Below, piece after piece: positions 17,711 to 26,980 of a DNA stretch of 64,000 nt. The stretch lies in the NCBI GenBank assembly GCA_045531585.1, contig JAZSEH010000058.1:1-64000 (forward strand). The letters are read 5' to 3'. The stretch is from SIG587 sp045531585. GTDB lineage: Bacteria; Bacillota; Clostridia; Oscillospirales; Acutalibacteraceae. The notes beneath the pieces are model-generated. The model was not told the origin of the DNA. It ran no database searches and was given only the letters and a program-made list of their open reading frames with translations. Within the stretch, counting starts at the first letter, position 1. Each line of letters begins with the position of its first letter. The position numbers were made by a program, and so were the translations under genes.

Positions 17711-18457
17711 ATGGAAAATCATTATTTCGAATTTGTTGTTGAGGAAATGCAATCCTTCCTTGATGAGCAGGGCTTTAAGGCTCTGGAGGAGGGGGTATAC
17801 GCAAACCCCACAAAGCAGATTAAAATAGAGTACAGCGAGGAAAAACAGGTTTACCGCCTTTTGGCCGCAGACGTTACCGAGGCAGGCGCAGGGGAGTATA
17901 CCGAGCTTACCGCATATCTTTTTGACGATACTCAGAACAAGCGTGACGCCGCAAGCGTTGGTATTGATTTTGTTGATACCCTGCGTAAAAATATGGGTGT
18001 TAAGGCCGCAAGAAGAGGCAATTCCGGTGAAATTGACCTGCCCACCAATCAAAAGGTAGGTACCGTTACCGTTGGAGGAATGACCGCTAAGCTCCTTGCA
18101 GTTTACCCCGAGTATAAGGATATTTATAAGGAAAGCGTTGCATTTAACGGAAAGTTTTTACATCTTGAATTTTACAGAGAAAACTTTATTCCCCGTATAA
18201 ACCGTGCCCTGTTTGAAAATAACAAAAAACAGCTTAAAAAGCTTTTTGACGTTCTGGCCGATTGCTACATTTCAGGCGATAAGGAAACAGGCACTCTCAT
18301 TGTTGCCACCATTACCGCCGCCTGTGACGGGGATGCGGCTCTGCTTGAAAACGCTAAGGAGGCTATGGGTGAGGGCTCCTATCTTGCTCCTCTTGTAACC
18401 AACTTTGTTAGCGAGCTTAAGAAAAACAAAAAGCTCAGAGAAGCACTTATAAAATAG
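17711..18457 (+). CDS. Conserved-looking hypothetical cytoplasmic protein
   Basis: 248 residues, acidic and soluble, with no signal peptide or membrane segment. I do not recognise the family. The N-terminal half (MENHYFEFVVEEMQSFLDEQGF, an EYSEEKQVYRLL strand, LTAYLFDD) looks like an alpha/beta sensor or chaperone-type fold. The C-terminal half is helical (KQLKKLFDVLADCYISGDKETGTLIVATITAAC). It has its own promoter, and its stop codon directly abuts the family A repeat copy A2. No functional partner is suggested by its neighbours. Confidence 0.75.
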   Translation: MENHYFEFVVEEMQSFLDEQGFKALEEGVYANPTKQIKIEYSEEKQVYRLLAADVTEAGAGEYTELTAYLFDDTQNKRDAASVGIDFVDTLRKNMGVKAARRGNSGEIDLPTNQKVGTVTVGGMTAKLLAVYPEYKDIYKESVAFNGKFLHLEFYRENFIPRINRALFENNKKQLKKLFDVLADCYISGDKETGTLIVATITAACDGDAALLENAKEAMGEGSYLAPLVTNFVSELKKNKKLREALIK

Positions 18458-18668
18458 AGGTTGTCTAAATAAGCGCAGACCAAAAGGAAAAAATATAAAG
18501 TGTATTAGGTAAGAAAAATCTTATCTAATACACTTATTTTTTAATAGGTGAAATTCTTCGAATTTCGGAGATATATTTTCCTTTCTAAGCCTTTTTTCGG
18601 CACTCGGAGTATACACATACGCCTACCGTGCCGAAGAAAAGGCTTTCTGCATCTTATTTAGACAACCT
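18458..18668. repeat. Structured inverted-repeat element, family A (copy A2)
   Basis: A 211-bp element occupying essentially the whole gap between two convergent genes. The terminal repeats match over at least 16 bp: AGGTTGTCTAAATAAG at left, and CTTATTTAGACAACCT at right. Inside: TAAGCGCAGACCAAAA; H1 (AGTGTATTAGGTAAG 18499-18513 with 18520-18534, 15 pairs); GAAATTCTTCGAATTTC; H2 (TTTTTTCGGCAC with GTGCCGAAGAAAA). H1 and H2 differ from copy A1 on both arms, keeping the pairing. Confidence 0.9.
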
Positions 18669-18671
18669 GAT

Positions 18672-18941
18672 TTATTTTTCTGTGTTATTCTTAAAAGTCG
18701 CAGTTATCATATTCTCAATGCAAGCCTTGCACACAAGGTGGCCTGAATACTCAATACAGTTTTCACCGCTGCCGCAAAGCACACAACGGGGATTGTATTT
18801 TTTAAGGATAAGGGAGTCGCCCTCGGTAAAAATTTCAAAGCTGTCAATATCGTTCTTTACGTCCAGCCTGCGTCGCAGCTCCTTTGGAATTACAATTCTG
18901 CCCAGCTTATCCACAGGGCGTATTATTCCTTTTTCCTCCAT
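18672..18941 (-). CDS. AbrB/SpoVT-type transcriptional regulator with a C-terminal Cys cluster
   Basis: 89 residues. An N-terminal AbrB/MazE swapped-hairpin DNA-binding domain (GIIRPVDKLGRIVIPKELRRRL) is followed by a CVLCGSGENCIEYSGHLVC-KAC segment with CxxC pairs, probably a small zinc knuckle. AbrB-type regulators are dimeric or tetrameric global transition-state regulators. The RBS is AGGTGATAAA on the minus strand. Its promoter overlaps the terminator of the ABC transporter gene upstream. The targets are not visible. Confidence 0.88.
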   Translation of the reverse strand: MEEKGIIRPVDKLGRIVIPKELRRRLDVKNDIDSFEIFTEGDSLILKKYNPRCVLCGSGENCIEYSGHLVCKACIENMITATFKNNTEK

Positions 18942-18960
18942 TTTATCACCTCAAAAAAAT

Positions 18961-18986
18961 AAGTGGCAGAGCTTTCTCTGCCACTT
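18961..18986 (-). terminator. Terminator of the MacB-like gene, overlapping the abrB-type promoter start
   Basis: A perfect 11-bp stem AAGTGGCAGAG/CTCTGCCACTT with a 4-nt loop, followed on the minus strand by TATTTTTTTGAGG. The start predicted for the AbrB gene (about 18981) falls inside the first arm. Confidence 0.75.
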
Positions 18987-18987
18987 T

Positions 18988-19016
18988 ATTTTACCATAAA
19001 TTACCAAAAAGGTCAA
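18988..19016 (-). promoter_or_regulatory. Promoter of the AbrB-type regulator
   Basis: Minus strand TTGACC (19016-19011), 17-bp spacer, TAAAAT (18993-18988). The -35 box directly abuts the stop codon of the ABC transporter gene. Confidence 0.75.
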
Positions 19017-21680
19017 CTATTCGCTTCTAAGGGCCTCAACAGGGTCCTTATTAGCCGCAAATTTTGCAGGGATAAGTCCCGAAATAAGGGTTAGCACCAT
19101 ACTTATAATTACAAGGGCAACGCCGCCTACGAGGGGCAGAGCCGCAACACCCGAAATGTCGGTAAGGGAATAGATTATTGCGTTTATGGGGATGTTAAGG
19201 AGCAAGGTAATGCCAATTCCCATAGCGCCTGCAGCGAGACCCACAATAAGTGTTTCGGCATTGAATACGCGGGAAATATCCTTCTTTGATGCACCAATGG
19301 CACGCAGTATTCCAATTTCCTTTGTGCGCTCCAGCACGGAAATATAGGTTATAATGCCTATCATAATGGAGGATACCACAAGGGAGATGGAAACAAAGGC
19401 GATAAGCACGTAGCTTATGGCGTTTATAATGGTAGTTACCGAGGACATAAGCAGACCGATATAGTCGGTGTACTCAATCTGGTCCTCCTCCACAACGCCG
19501 CTGTTATAGTCGGCAATAATTTCGTTAATGGTTTCCTTAGAGGCAAAATCCTTGGGATAGATTAAAATGCGTGAGGGCTTGGCAATTTCTGCAACGCCTA
19601 ATTTATCAAGGTTGCCCTCATAGGTGGCCTCGGTGGAGTTTTCCTTTTGTGCCTTCTTGAACATTTCTATAATCTGCTCATCGGGCATACCAAGAGCCTT
19701 CATCTGATTTATACCGTTTGTGTACTCCGTCTTTTCCTTTTCGGGCAGGGTGGCTATATAGGCCATAATGGTATCCATTGTTATGGGTGCGCTGTTAAGC
19801 TTTTCGTCCTCCTCGGTGGGGAAGCGGTTGCCTGTGAAAATATCAACTTCCTTATTTTCCTTTTGGGCCTTAACGGCGGCTGATGCATTTACCTTAGCGA
19901 TAAGATGCTCCATAAGGGCGCCGTCGTAGCCGATGCCCTCCATCATAACCGAGGAAACGGCATCATCGCTGGGCTTTATAATGCCTACAACCTTAATGGT
20001 CTCGCTTTCCTCAAGGGCCTTTTTCATATAATCGGCATCCTTGCTCATATCCTCAAAAACGCCGTCCTTATTTTCTTTGAAATAATCGGTGTTTATAAGG
20101 AGCTTATATTCAAGGGCCAGCAGCTCCTCATAGGTGTAGCTGGTCTGCTCCGCCTTAATTTCCTTGCCTGCGGCAATGTCCGCCATAAGCTGTGGGAGTT
20201 CATTGGAATCCTTAAGACCTAAGGAATACATTGTGAAATCGCTTATTTCATTATTCTTATCGGCAATAATAACTATTTCGTTATAGGCGTTGGGCATACG
20301 GCCTGCAAGTATATCATACTGCTTGTCAAGCAGCTCCTTATTATCAAGCAGCTCCTGCCAGGCGTCGGCCATCATAGGGCTTGTTTGCGCCATAGCGGTG
20401 GTGATGCTGTTGGTGGTGGAAAAGCCCATTTGCTCAAGCACCTTGTTTGGGTTAACCTGCTGAATCCCGTCAGATGTGTCGGCAAGGTAAACGTTTAAGG
20501 GTGTAGAGTATTTATACTGAATACCGCTGGTAAGCTCCTCCATACCCGAGGCACCGCCGTCAAGGAATTTCTTAAAGGCTTCAAGGTTATTCTGGCTTAA
20601 ATTACTGGTCATAACCTCAATCATTTGGGTCATTATATCGTTGGAATAAATTTTATCCATATCGTGGGGATTTTTACCTGTATTCTCACCCGACATATTA
20701 AGCATAAGGTCGGTATAGTTTACGGTTGCTTCCTCAATCTGTATAGGATAGTTTGAAAGGGTATCCTCCTCAACCCCTGTAATGTAGGCGTCAATTCCGT
20801 TGGAAATGGAAAGGATAAGAGCAATACCTATAATACCTATGGAGCCTGCAAAGGAGGTGAGGATGGTTCTTGCCTTTTTGGTGAGAAGGTTGTTAAAGCT
20901 GAGTGTTAGGGCAGTAAAGAAGGACATAGAGGTCTTTTTTTCCTTCTTATCCCTTTTGCGGCGCTTTTTCTTGGGCTCCTCCTCAGGTATAACCTCCTCA
21001 GGAGTGTAGGGATTGGTGTCCTTAACAATTTCTCCGTCAAGCAGATGCACCGTGCGAGTGGCATACTCATCTGCAAGCTCGGGGTTATGGGTAACCATTA
21101 TTACAAGGCGGTCCTTGGCTATTTCCTTGATAAGCTCCATTATCTGCACGCTTGTGGCAGAGTCAAGTGCGCCGGTGGGCTCATCCGCAAGAAGTATTTC
21201 GGGGTCGTTAACAAGGGCGCGGGCAATGGCCACACGCTGCATCTGTCCGCCCGACATCTGGTTAGGCTTTTTACTAAGCTGGTCGCCAAGGCCAACCTTA
21301 GTAAGTGCTTCAGCGGCACGGCGGCGGCGCTCAGAACGGGAAACGCCCGAAAGGGTCAGGGCAAGCTCAACGTTGGCAAGCACGCTTTGATGCTCAATAA
21401 GATTGTAACTTTGGAAAACAAAGCCAACCCTGTGGTTGCGGTAGGTATCCCAGTCGTGATCGGTAAAAGCCTTTGTGGATTTGCCCGAAATAATAAGATC
21501 GCCGCTGCTGTACTTATCAAGACCGCCTATAATATTAAGCATAGTGGTCTTGCCACAGCCTGAGTGACCGAGAACGGCTACGAATTCATTGCTCCTGAAG
21601 GATATATCAATACCCTTAAGGGCCTGTACCGTCTCATCTCCCGTAACGTAATTTTTTGTAATCTGTTTTAAGGTGAGCAT
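19017..21680 (-). CDS. ABC transporter, fused ATPase and FtsX-type permease (MacB-like)
   Basis: 887 residues. An N-terminal ATPase (about 1-225) has Walker [10 protein letters not shown], signature MSGGQMQR, Walker B ILLADEP and switch VTHN. A Lys/Arg-rich linker (about 235-255) leads to an FtsX/MacB permease: one membrane helix near 270-300, a large extracellular domain (about 300-740), then three helices with the FtsX core (about 745-887, [16 protein letters not shown]). Such proteins use mechanotransmission rather than classical transport to export peptides or antibiotics, or to signal envelope stress. All parts are on one chain, a common Firmicute form. No two-component system is adjacent. 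It is encoded as a single gene with a terminator at 18961-18986. Confidence 0.92.
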   Translation of the reverse strand: MLTLKQITKNYVTGDETVQALKGIDISFRSNEFVAVLGHSGCGKTTMLNIIGGLDKYSSGDLIISGKSTKAFTDHDWDTYRNHRVGFVFQSYNLIEHQSVLANVELALTLSGVSRSERRRRAAEALTKVGLGDQLSKKPNQMSGGQMQRVAIARALVNDPEILLADEPTGALDSATSVQIMELIKEIAKDRLVIMVTHNPELADEYATRTVHLLDGEIVKDTNPYTPEEVIPEEEPKKKRRKRDKKEKKTSMSFFTALTLSFNNLLTKKARTILTSFAGSIGIIGIALILSISNGIDAYITGVEEDTLSNYPIQIEEATVNYTDLMLNMSGENTGKNPHDMDKIYSNDIMTQMIEVMTSNLSQNNLEAFKKFLDGGASGMEELTSGIQYKYSTPLNVYLADTSDGIQQVNPNKVLEQMGFSTTNSITTAMAQTSPMMADAWQELLDNKELLDKQYDILAGRMPNAYNEIVIIADKNNEISDFTMYSLGLKDSNELPQLMADIAAGKEIKAEQTSYTYEELLALEYKLLINTDYFKENKDGVFEDMSKDADYMKKALEESETIKVVGIIKPSDDAVSSVMMEGIGYDGALMEHLIAKVNASAAVKAQKENKEVDIFTGNRFPTEEDEKLNSAPITMDTIMAYIATLPEKEKTEYTNGINQMKALGMPDEQIIEMFKKAQKENSTEATYEGNLDKLGVAEIAKPSRILIYPKDFASKETINEIIADYNSGVVEEDQIEYTDYIGLLMSSVTTIINAISYVLIAFVSISLVVSSIMIGIITYISVLERTKEIGILRAIGASKKDISRVFNAETLIVGLAAGAMGIGITLLLNIPINAIIYSLTDISGVAALPLVGGVALVIISMVLTLISGLIPAKFAANKDPVEALRSE

Positions 21681-21781
21681 TTTTTTGCCCCTTTCACATT
21701 TAGTGTATATATAATAAAACTTTTAACCGGTCTATGTATTGCGAAATTGTAAATTTTTCCATTAAAAAAAATTAAAATTTA

Positions 21782-21806
21782 TAGGCGGCGAGTAAAGCCG
21801 CCCTAT
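21782..21806 (-). terminator. Likely weak terminator of the small membrane-type gene
   Basis: On the minus strand TAGGGCGGC and GCCGCCTA pair around a TTTACTC loop, followed by TAAATTTTAATTTTTTTT; the T-run is interrupted, so strength is uncertain. Confidence 0.45.
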
Positions 21807-21809
21807 AGA

Positions 21810-21995
21810 TTACTTAAATATGGTTTGTACGCCGTCAACAATGTCGCCTACCGCGTGAACTATTTTTGAAGAACCCTTTGAAACGTTATGGTTGTCCTTC
21901 ATCATAAGCTTTGCTACCGTGACTGCGGCGGCACCTGCAATCATTCCTGTGCCAACGCCCTTGACAAAGCTCATCATACTGCCCTGCTTGTTCAT
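21810..21995 (-). CDS. Small hypothetical protein with one glycine/alanine-rich hydrophobic segment
   Basis: 61 residues. Residues about 9-31 (FVKGVGTGMIAGAAAVTVAKLM) resemble the short amphipathic or membrane segment of YtxH-like small stress proteins, followed by a basic-polar tail. An RBS (AAAGGAGG) precedes the ATG on the minus strand, and a hairpin follows. The function is unknown; an envelope-associated role is only a guess. Confidence 0.6.
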   Translation of the reverse strand: MNKQGSMMSFVKGVGTGMIAGAAAVTVAKLMMKDNHNVSKGSSKIVHAVGDIVDGVQTIFK

Positions 21996-22054
21996 ATTAA
22001 AACCTCCTTTTTGTTTTCTAAGGTTAGTTTAAACAAAAAAGAATTTAATATCCC

Positions 22055-22543
22055 TTAAAATGCAGTTTTTATATATTTATTCATATAAAAACTAACAATT
22101 CCCGTAAGCACACCGCACACCGTACCTGCAATAAGCAGTATGGGCAGATAGTATATAAGACCGGGGGTACCCGTAAACCATAAAGCGACAATTATCTGAG
22201 CGGCGTTATGCAGAGCCCCGCCTGCGGCGCAAAGACCCACAGCGCTAAAAAGCCTTGTTTTGCTTAAAATCCACATACCAAGCAAGGATATAAGCCCTCC
22301 GCCAAGGGAGAAAAGCAGGGTGGTGGGTGCCGAGAAAAGCAGGGTGCTAAGCAGTATGCGTACCGTATTAACAAGAAAAGCACCCTTTATATCTCCTCTA
22401 ATCAGCAAAAGCATTGCGGCACAGTTAGCAAGACCAAGCTTAACACCCGGAGCAATAAAGTTCAAGGAAAAAAGAGACTCAACGTAGGAGAAAATAAGCG
22501 CCAGGGCGGCAAGCATTGCATAGAAGGTAAGTTTTTTTGCCAT
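22055..22543 (-). CDS. Gx transporter family membrane protein (heptaprenyl diphosphate synthase component I-like)
   Basis: 162 residues with about five membrane segments. The N-terminus (KLTFYAMLAALALIFSYVESLF) and GVKLGLANCAAMLLL match the Gx/Hpre_diP_synt_I family, which resembles ECF-type substrate-capture components. Family members are often adjacent to NusG_II proteins and ApbE, as here. Its start overlaps the end of the NusG_II gene (ATGG around 22543), so the two are co-transcribed. In related loci the trio is linked to flavin or quinone electron-transfer systems; the substrate is unknown. Confidence 0.85.
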   Translation of the reverse strand: MAKKLTFYAMLAALALIFSYVESLFSLNFIAPGVKLGLANCAAMLLLIRGDIKGAFLVNTVRILLSTLLFSAPTTLLFSLGGGLISLLGMWILSKTRLFSAVGLCAAGGALHNAAQIIVALWFTGTPGLIYYLPILLIAGTVCGVLTGIVSFYMNKYIKTAF

Positions 22544-22857
22544 TACTCCACCTCCACAATAACGCCGTTGGGCAGGCAGATAATACTCTGTCCCTTTTTA
22601 GAAATTTCTATATGGTTAACGCATATTTTATCGGGGCAGTCGGCGCTTTCCATAAATGCGCAGCCGTCCTTTATTACTACAGTGTTGCCGCTAAGCTTAA
22701 TTTCACAGTCACGGTCAAGGGGAAGGCGGTAAAGCTCCTTATTATCCACGCGGATAACCGCCTCATTGCCGCTGTTTGTGGGTACAAGCAGGAAAAACAG
22801 GGCAATACTAATACATATAATAGCGGCTATAAGAATAATATCAGCTTTTTTAATCAC
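22543..22857 (-). CDS. NusG domain II-containing exported protein
   Basis: 104 residues. One N-terminal membrane helix (about 5-26, ADIILIAAIICISIALFFLL) is followed by a beta-rich extracytoplasmic NusG_II domain with two conserved cysteines in CPDKICVNHIEISKKGQSI and the ending ICLPNGVIVEVE. The family is known from electron-transfer and flavin-related loci and lacks a proven biochemical role. It is divergent from apbE; the RBS AGGAGGAAAA lies on the minus strand at about 22861-22869. Confidence 0.88.
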   Translation of the reverse strand: MIKKADIILIAAIICISIALFFLLVPTNSGNEAVIRVDNKELYRLPLDRDCEIKLSGNTVVIKDGCAFMESADCPDKICVNHIEISKKGQSIICLPNGVIVEVE

Positions 22858-22869
22858 CGTTTTTCCTCC

Positions 22870-22898
22870 TTTACAAAAGCGTTTAATAAATGTATAAT
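22870..22898 (+). promoter_or_regulatory. Promoter of apbE placed at the start codon (leaderless-type)
   Basis: TTTACA (22870-22875), 17-bp spacer, TATAAT (22893-22898). The ATG is at 22906, only 8 nt after the -10 box, with no purine-rich RBS between, so the mRNA would begin at or within about 2 nt of the ATG. Confidence 0.7.
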
Positions 22899-22905
22899 TA
22901 TATCT

Positions 22906-23841
22906 ATGAAAAAGATTGTTTGTATTTTTTTAAGCATTGTCATTTTACTCCTGCTTTCGGGCTGCAGTAAAAATGAAAATACCGTGAACCGCATTTTGTT
23001 TGATACCGCCGTCACCCTTACAGCACAGTGCGACGAGGCGGTGCTTCTTGATGCCATAAAGCTTTGTGAGCATTATGATGACCTGCTTTCCCGAACAAAA
23101 CAGGGAAGTGACGTTTATCGCATAAATAATAACAGTGGATTTGTTGAGGTTTCTCCCGAAACGGTGGAAATAATCCTTACCGCCCTTGAGTACTGTGAGA
23201 AAACAAGCGGCAGGTATGATATAACAATAACCCCTGTAAGCTCCCTATGGGATTTTAATGGCTCGGTTATACCCGATGCCTTATCCCTTGAGGCCGCCGC
23301 CAAGCAGGTGGACTACAGAAAAATTGAGGTTGTGGGCAACACCGTAAACGCGGGGGGCACCCAGATTGATTTAGGCTCCGCCGCCAAGGGCTTTATTGCC
23401 GATAAGCTAAGGGAGTTTTTTGAGGAGCGCGGCGTTACCGATGCCATTATAAATTTAGGCGGTAACGTTTACGTTATGGGCGGAGAGTATACCTCGGTGG
23501 GGGTACGCAGTCCTTTTGAGGAAGCCCTTTCAGGCGTTATAAAAATGAAGGATGCCTCTGCCGTTACCAGCGGTATATATCAGCGTTGCTTTGAGAAAAA
23601 CGGCAGGCTCTATCACCATATTTTAGACCCCGAAACAGGCTACAGCCTTGATACCGACCTTGCCGCCGTAACTGTGGTGGGGGAAAGCTCAATGCTGTGT
23701 GATATACTGTCCACCGCCTGTATGGTATCGGGCAGTGTTGAGGCAGAAAAGCTGCTTGAAGGTGCAGGCCTTGGGGGCGTTCTTATTCCGCGTGAGGGAA
23801 AAATTATAACCGTAGGAAAAATTTCCTTCTCTGCTGATTAA
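22906..23841 (+). CDS. apbE: FAD:protein FMN transferase (ApbE), lipoprotein
   Basis: 311 residues. A lipoprotein signal (MKKIVCIFLSIVILLLLSGC; lipobox LLSGC, Cys20) precedes an ApbE domain with VDYRKIE, GGTQIDLGSAAKGFIADKL, INLGGNVYV and a late TSGIYQR/HHILDPETG. ApbE uses FAD to attach FMN to a threonine of exported flavoproteins, for example RnfG/NqrC or extracellular electron-transfer proteins. It diverges from the NusG_II/Gx transporter pair. No flavoprotein acceptor is encoded in the window. The start is fixed by the signal peptide; it lacks an RBS and appears leaderless. Confidence 0.94.
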   Translation: MKKIVCIFLSIVILLLLSGCSKNENTVNRILFDTAVTLTAQCDEAVLLDAIKLCEHYDDLLSRTKQGSDVYRINNNSGFVEVSPETVEIILTALEYCEKTSGRYDITITPVSSLWDFNGSVIPDALSLEAAAKQVDYRKIEVVGNTVNAGGTQIDLGSAAKGFIADKLREFFEERGVTDAIINLGGNVYVMGGEYTSVGVRSPFEEALSGVIKMKDASAVTSGIYQRCFEKNGRLYHHILDPETGYSLDTDLAAVTVVGESSMLCDILSTACMVSGSVEAEKLLEGAGLGGVLIPREGKIITVGKISFSAD

Positions 23842-23943
23842 TAGACATTATACCATATTATATCACAATTTACAAATTATACTTTATTTTTTTCGGCTGT
23901 TAAAGTATAATATGTAGGATATATCATTTTAAGGAGCATTTTA

Positions 23944-26673
23944 ATGGGTTTACTTAAAAAACTTTTCGGAAACTACAGCGCTAAGGAGTTGAAACGAATT
24001 GACCCCATAGTGCAAAAGGTTTTAAGCTATGAGGAGGAGTATCGCGCTTTAAGTGACGAGGCTCTCCGTGGCAAGACCGAGGAATTTAAAAACCGTCTTT
24101 CCTGTGGGGAAACCCTTGACGATATTTTGCCTGAGGCCTTTGCCGCCTGCCGTGAGGCGGGTGACCGTGTGCTTTCAATGCGCCATTTTCCCGTGCAGAT
24201 AATCGGCGGTATCGTACTTCATCAGGGCAGAATAAGTGAAATGAAAACAGGTGAAGGAAAAACTCTTGTTGCTACGCTCCCTGCATATCTTAACGCCCTA
24301 AGCGGTAAGGGTGTGCACATTGTTACCGTTAACGATTATCTTGCACGCCGTGACAGCGAGTGGATGGGCAAGCTTTATAAGTTTATGGGTCTTTCGGTTG
24401 GTCTTATAGTCCACGGAATGACAAACGAGGAAAAGCGTGAGGCCTATAATGCTGATATAACCTACTGTACCAATAACGAGCTGGGCTTTGACTATCTTCG
24501 TGACAATATGGTTATCTATAAGGAAAAGCGTGTTCAGCGCGGCCACAACTTTGCCATTGTGGATGAGGTTGACTCCATTCTTATTGACGAAGCCCGTACC
24601 CCCCTTATTATTTCGGGTCAGGGCGATAAATCTACCGACCTTTATACCCGTGCCGACCGCTTTGCAAGAAGCCTTAAAATGGTAAAGGTTAAAGAGGTTG
24701 ACAATAAGCTTACCGATGAGGCTCAGGATTTTGACGGAGATTTTGTCGTTGACGAAAAGGCCAAGACCTGTACCCTTACCCCCTCGGGCGTTAAGAAGGC
24801 CGAAGCCTACTTTGACCTTGAAAATCTTAACGATGCCGAGAATATTACCGTTTCCCATCATATAAATCAGGCCATCCGTGCCCACGGTATTATGAAGCGT
24901 GACGTTGACTATGTGGTTAAGGACGGCGAGGTTATTATTGTTGACGAGTTTACGGGACGTCTTATGTTCGGCCGCCGTTATAATGAGGGACTCCATCAGG
25001 CCATTGAGGCTAAGGAGGGCGTAAAGGTTGCCCACGAATCAAAGACCCTTGCCACCATCACCTTCCAGAACTTCTTCCGTCTTTACTCAAAGCTTTCCGG
25101 TATGACCGGTACCGCTATGACCGAGGAGCTTGAGTTCAGGGAAATTTACAAGCTTGACGTTGTGGAGATACCCACAAACAGACCCCTTATCCGTGTTGAT
25201 GACCCCGACGTGGTTTATAAAACCGAGCGCGCCAAGTTTATGGCGGTTATCGAGCAGATAAAGGAATGTCACCGGAAGGGACAGCCCGTGCTTGTTGGTA
25301 CCGTTACCATTGAAAAGTCCGAGCTGCTCAGCGCCCTTCTTAAAAAGCAGGGTATTCCACATAACGTGCTTAATGCCAAGCATCACGAAAAGGAAGCCGA
25401 GATTGTTGCCCAGGCAGGAAAATTCGGTGCCGTTACCATTGCCACCAATATGGCAGGCCGTGGTACCGATATTATGCTGGGCGGTAACGCAGAATACCTT
25501 GCTAAGGCGGAGCTTAGGCACCGCGGCTACAGCGACACCGTTATAGCCGAGGCCACAGGCTTTGCCGAAACGGATGAGCAGGAGATAATCAACGCAAGGG
25601 CAGAGTATAAGGAGCTTTATGCAGGCTTTAAGGCAGAAATCGCTCCCGAGGCCGATAAGGTACGCCAGGCGGGCGGTCTTTGCATAATTGGTACCGAGCG
25701 CCACGAGTCAAGGCGAATAGATAACCAGCTCAGAGGCCGTGCAGGCCGTCAGGGTGACCCGGGTATGACACGCTTTTACGTTTCCCTTGAGGATGACCTA
25801 ATGCGCCTCTTTGGCGGTGAGCGTATATCAACCCTTATGGATACCATGCGCGTGGATGAAAATATGCCTCTGCAAAACGGAATGCTTTCAAGGTCTATTG
25901 AGGGCGCTCAGGAAAAGGTGGAGTTCAGAAACTTCTCCTCCCGTAAAAACGTTCTTGAGTATGACGACGTTATGAATAAACAGCGTGAGCTAATCTACGC
26001 TCAGCGTAATAAGGTGCTGGACGGTGAGGATATTAAGGAATCCATCCTCAAAATGATAGACGATACCGTTGATGTTCAGGTAGCGCTCCACCTTGCTGAT
26101 GATGCGGTGCACGACAATTGGGATTTAGATGCTTTGCGTGATTACTTTGCAGGCTGGATACTTTCTGCTGATGACCTTCACTTCACCCCCATTGAGCTTG
26201 GAGACACCACAGCCGCTCAGGTTGCCGATTCAATCAAGGAAAAGGCCCGTGCAATATATGAGCAAAGGGAGGCCGAGTTTGGCAGTCCCCTTATGCGTGA
26301 AATTGAGCGTGTTATGCTGCTGCGCAGCGTTGACTCCAACTGGATGGAGCACATTGACGCTATGGATGATTTAAAGCAGGGAATAGGCCTTCGCGCCTAC
26401 GGTCAGCACAACCCTGTTGTTGAGTACAGGAATGAGAGCTACGATATGTTCTCAGCCATGACCGATACCATCCGTGAGCAGACCGCAAAGCTTGTTATGA
26501 CCGTTCGTGTTAAGCGTGATGAGGAAGTAAAGCGTGAAAAGGTTGCGGAGGAAACCTCTGCAGGAGACAACACTCCAAGAACCGTTCGCGGACAGGGAAT
26601 AGTAAGTAAAAACGCTCTTTGTCCTTGTGGTAGTGGTAAGAAATACAAGCGTTGCTGCGGAAAAGATGCATAA
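23944..26673 (+). CDS. secA: Protein translocase ATPase SecA
   Basis: 909 residues. NBD1 has Walker [11 protein letters not shown] and the DEVD box ([18 protein letters not shown]); then come the preprotein cross-linking domain, NBD2 ([26 protein letters not shown]) and helical domains. The C-terminal zinc SEC-C tail [13 protein letters not shown] is present. It drives preprotein export through SecYEG. RBS AAGGAG precedes the ATG; a TATAAT (23906-23911) upstream may be its -10 box, though its -35 is poor. The stop is followed by a partial family A repeat that supplies the terminator. Confidence 0.98.
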   Translation: MGLLKKLFGNYSAKELKRIDPIVQKVLSYEEEYRALSDEALRGKTEEFKNRLSCGETLDDILPEAFAACREAGDRVLSMRHFPVQIIGGIVLHQGRISEMKTGEGKTLVATLPAYLNALSGKGVHIVTVNDYLARRDSEWMGKLYKFMGLSVGLIVHGMTNEEKREAYNADITYCTNNELGFDYLRDNMVIYKEKRVQRGHNFAIVDEVDSILIDEARTPLIISGQGDKSTDLYTRADRFARSLKMVKVKEVDNKLTDEAQDFDGDFVVDEKAKTCTLTPSGVKKAEAYFDLENLNDAENITVSHHINQAIRAHGIMKRDVDYVVKDGEVIIVDEFTGRLMFGRRYNEGLHQAIEAKEGVKVAHESKTLATITFQNFFRLYSKLSGMTGTAMTEELEFREIYKLDVVEIPTNRPLIRVDDPDVVYKTERAKFMAVIEQIKECHRKGQPVLVGTVTIEKSELLSALLKKQGIPHNVLNAKHHEKEAEIVAQAGKFGAVTIATNMAGRGTDIMLGGNAEYLAKAELRHRGYSDTVIAEATGFAETDEQEIINARAEYKELYAGFKAEIAPEADKVRQAGGLCIIGTERHESRRIDNQLRGRAGRQGDPGMTRFYVSLEDDLMRLFGGERISTLMDTMRVDENMPLQNGMLSRSIEGAQEKVEFRNFSSRKNVLEYDDVMNKQRELIYAQRNKVLDGEDIKESILKMIDDTVDVQVALHLADDAVHDNWDLDALRDYFAGWILSADDLHFTPIELGDTTAAQVADSIKEKARAIYEQREAEFGSPLMREIERVMLLRSVDSNWMEHIDAMDDLKQGIGLRAYGQHNPVVEYRNESYDMFSAMTDTIREQTAKLVMTVRVKRDEEVKREKVAEETSAGDNTPRTVRGQGIVSKNALCPCGSGKKYKRCCGKDA

Positions 26674-26675
26674 TT

Positions 26676-26732
26676 AAGTGTAGAACAAAAAGAACAGTGC
26701 CCTTGCACTGTTCTTTTTTAACCTTTTTTTCG
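26676..26732 (+). repeat. Partial family A repeat (copy A4) containing the secA terminator
   Basis: The box TAAGTGTAGAACAAAA matches the family A box, then a perfect hairpin (AAAGAACAGTGC 26689-26700 with 26705-26716) and TTTTT form the secA terminator. TTAACCTTTTTTTCGG then matches the segment leading into H2 of the full copies. Terminal repeats are missing; sequence homology ends at about 26732. Confidence 0.65.
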
Positions 26733-26918
26733 GTGAAAAAAATCACCTTTGATGGTGCTAACAGCGCCGATGAGGAAGATGCCGCAGACAACGTTGTAAT
26801 GTATGTTAAGTCAGGCGCAAGTAATGTGACCTTCGAAGAATGTATTTTCGAAAATGCTACTCATGTTACTTTAGGAACTGCAGGTGTTGATGCTAACAGC
26901 ATTCTTACCATTAACTAA
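26733..26918 (+). pseudogene. Orphan C-terminal fragment of a beta-helix-type surface protein
   Basis: 61 codons from a GTG to a stop: ITFDGANSADEEDAADNVV, then SNVTFEECIFENATHV and ANSILTIN. The repeated pattern resembles rungs of a right-handed beta-helix (pectate-lyase-like surface proteins). It has no signal peptide and no good RBS, and its first codons lie in the H2-like stem of the adjacent repeat. It is best read as the remnant of a larger gene truncated by a rearrangement at the repeat. Expression as a peptide is possible but unlikely. Confidence 0.5.
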
Positions 26919-26933
26919 TTCAGTTTAAAGCAT

Positions 26934-26970
26934 TGCCCCCAATCCTATTCAGGGTTGGGGGCATAAATTT
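26934..26970. terminator. Strong bidirectional terminator
   Basis: Arms 26934-26945 (TGCCCCCAATCC) and 26952-26963 (GGGTTGGGGGCA), followed by TAAATTTTTA. It lies between the orphan fragment and the convergent (alpha/alpha)6-barrel gene. Confidence 0.8.
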
Positions 26971-26980
26971 TTATATATTA

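Noticed and set aside
19017..21680. Classical drug-efflux MacB with a MacA/TolC partner
   Set aside because: No periplasmic adaptor or outer-membrane gene is present and the organism appears Gram-positive; the ABC protein is called only MacB-like.
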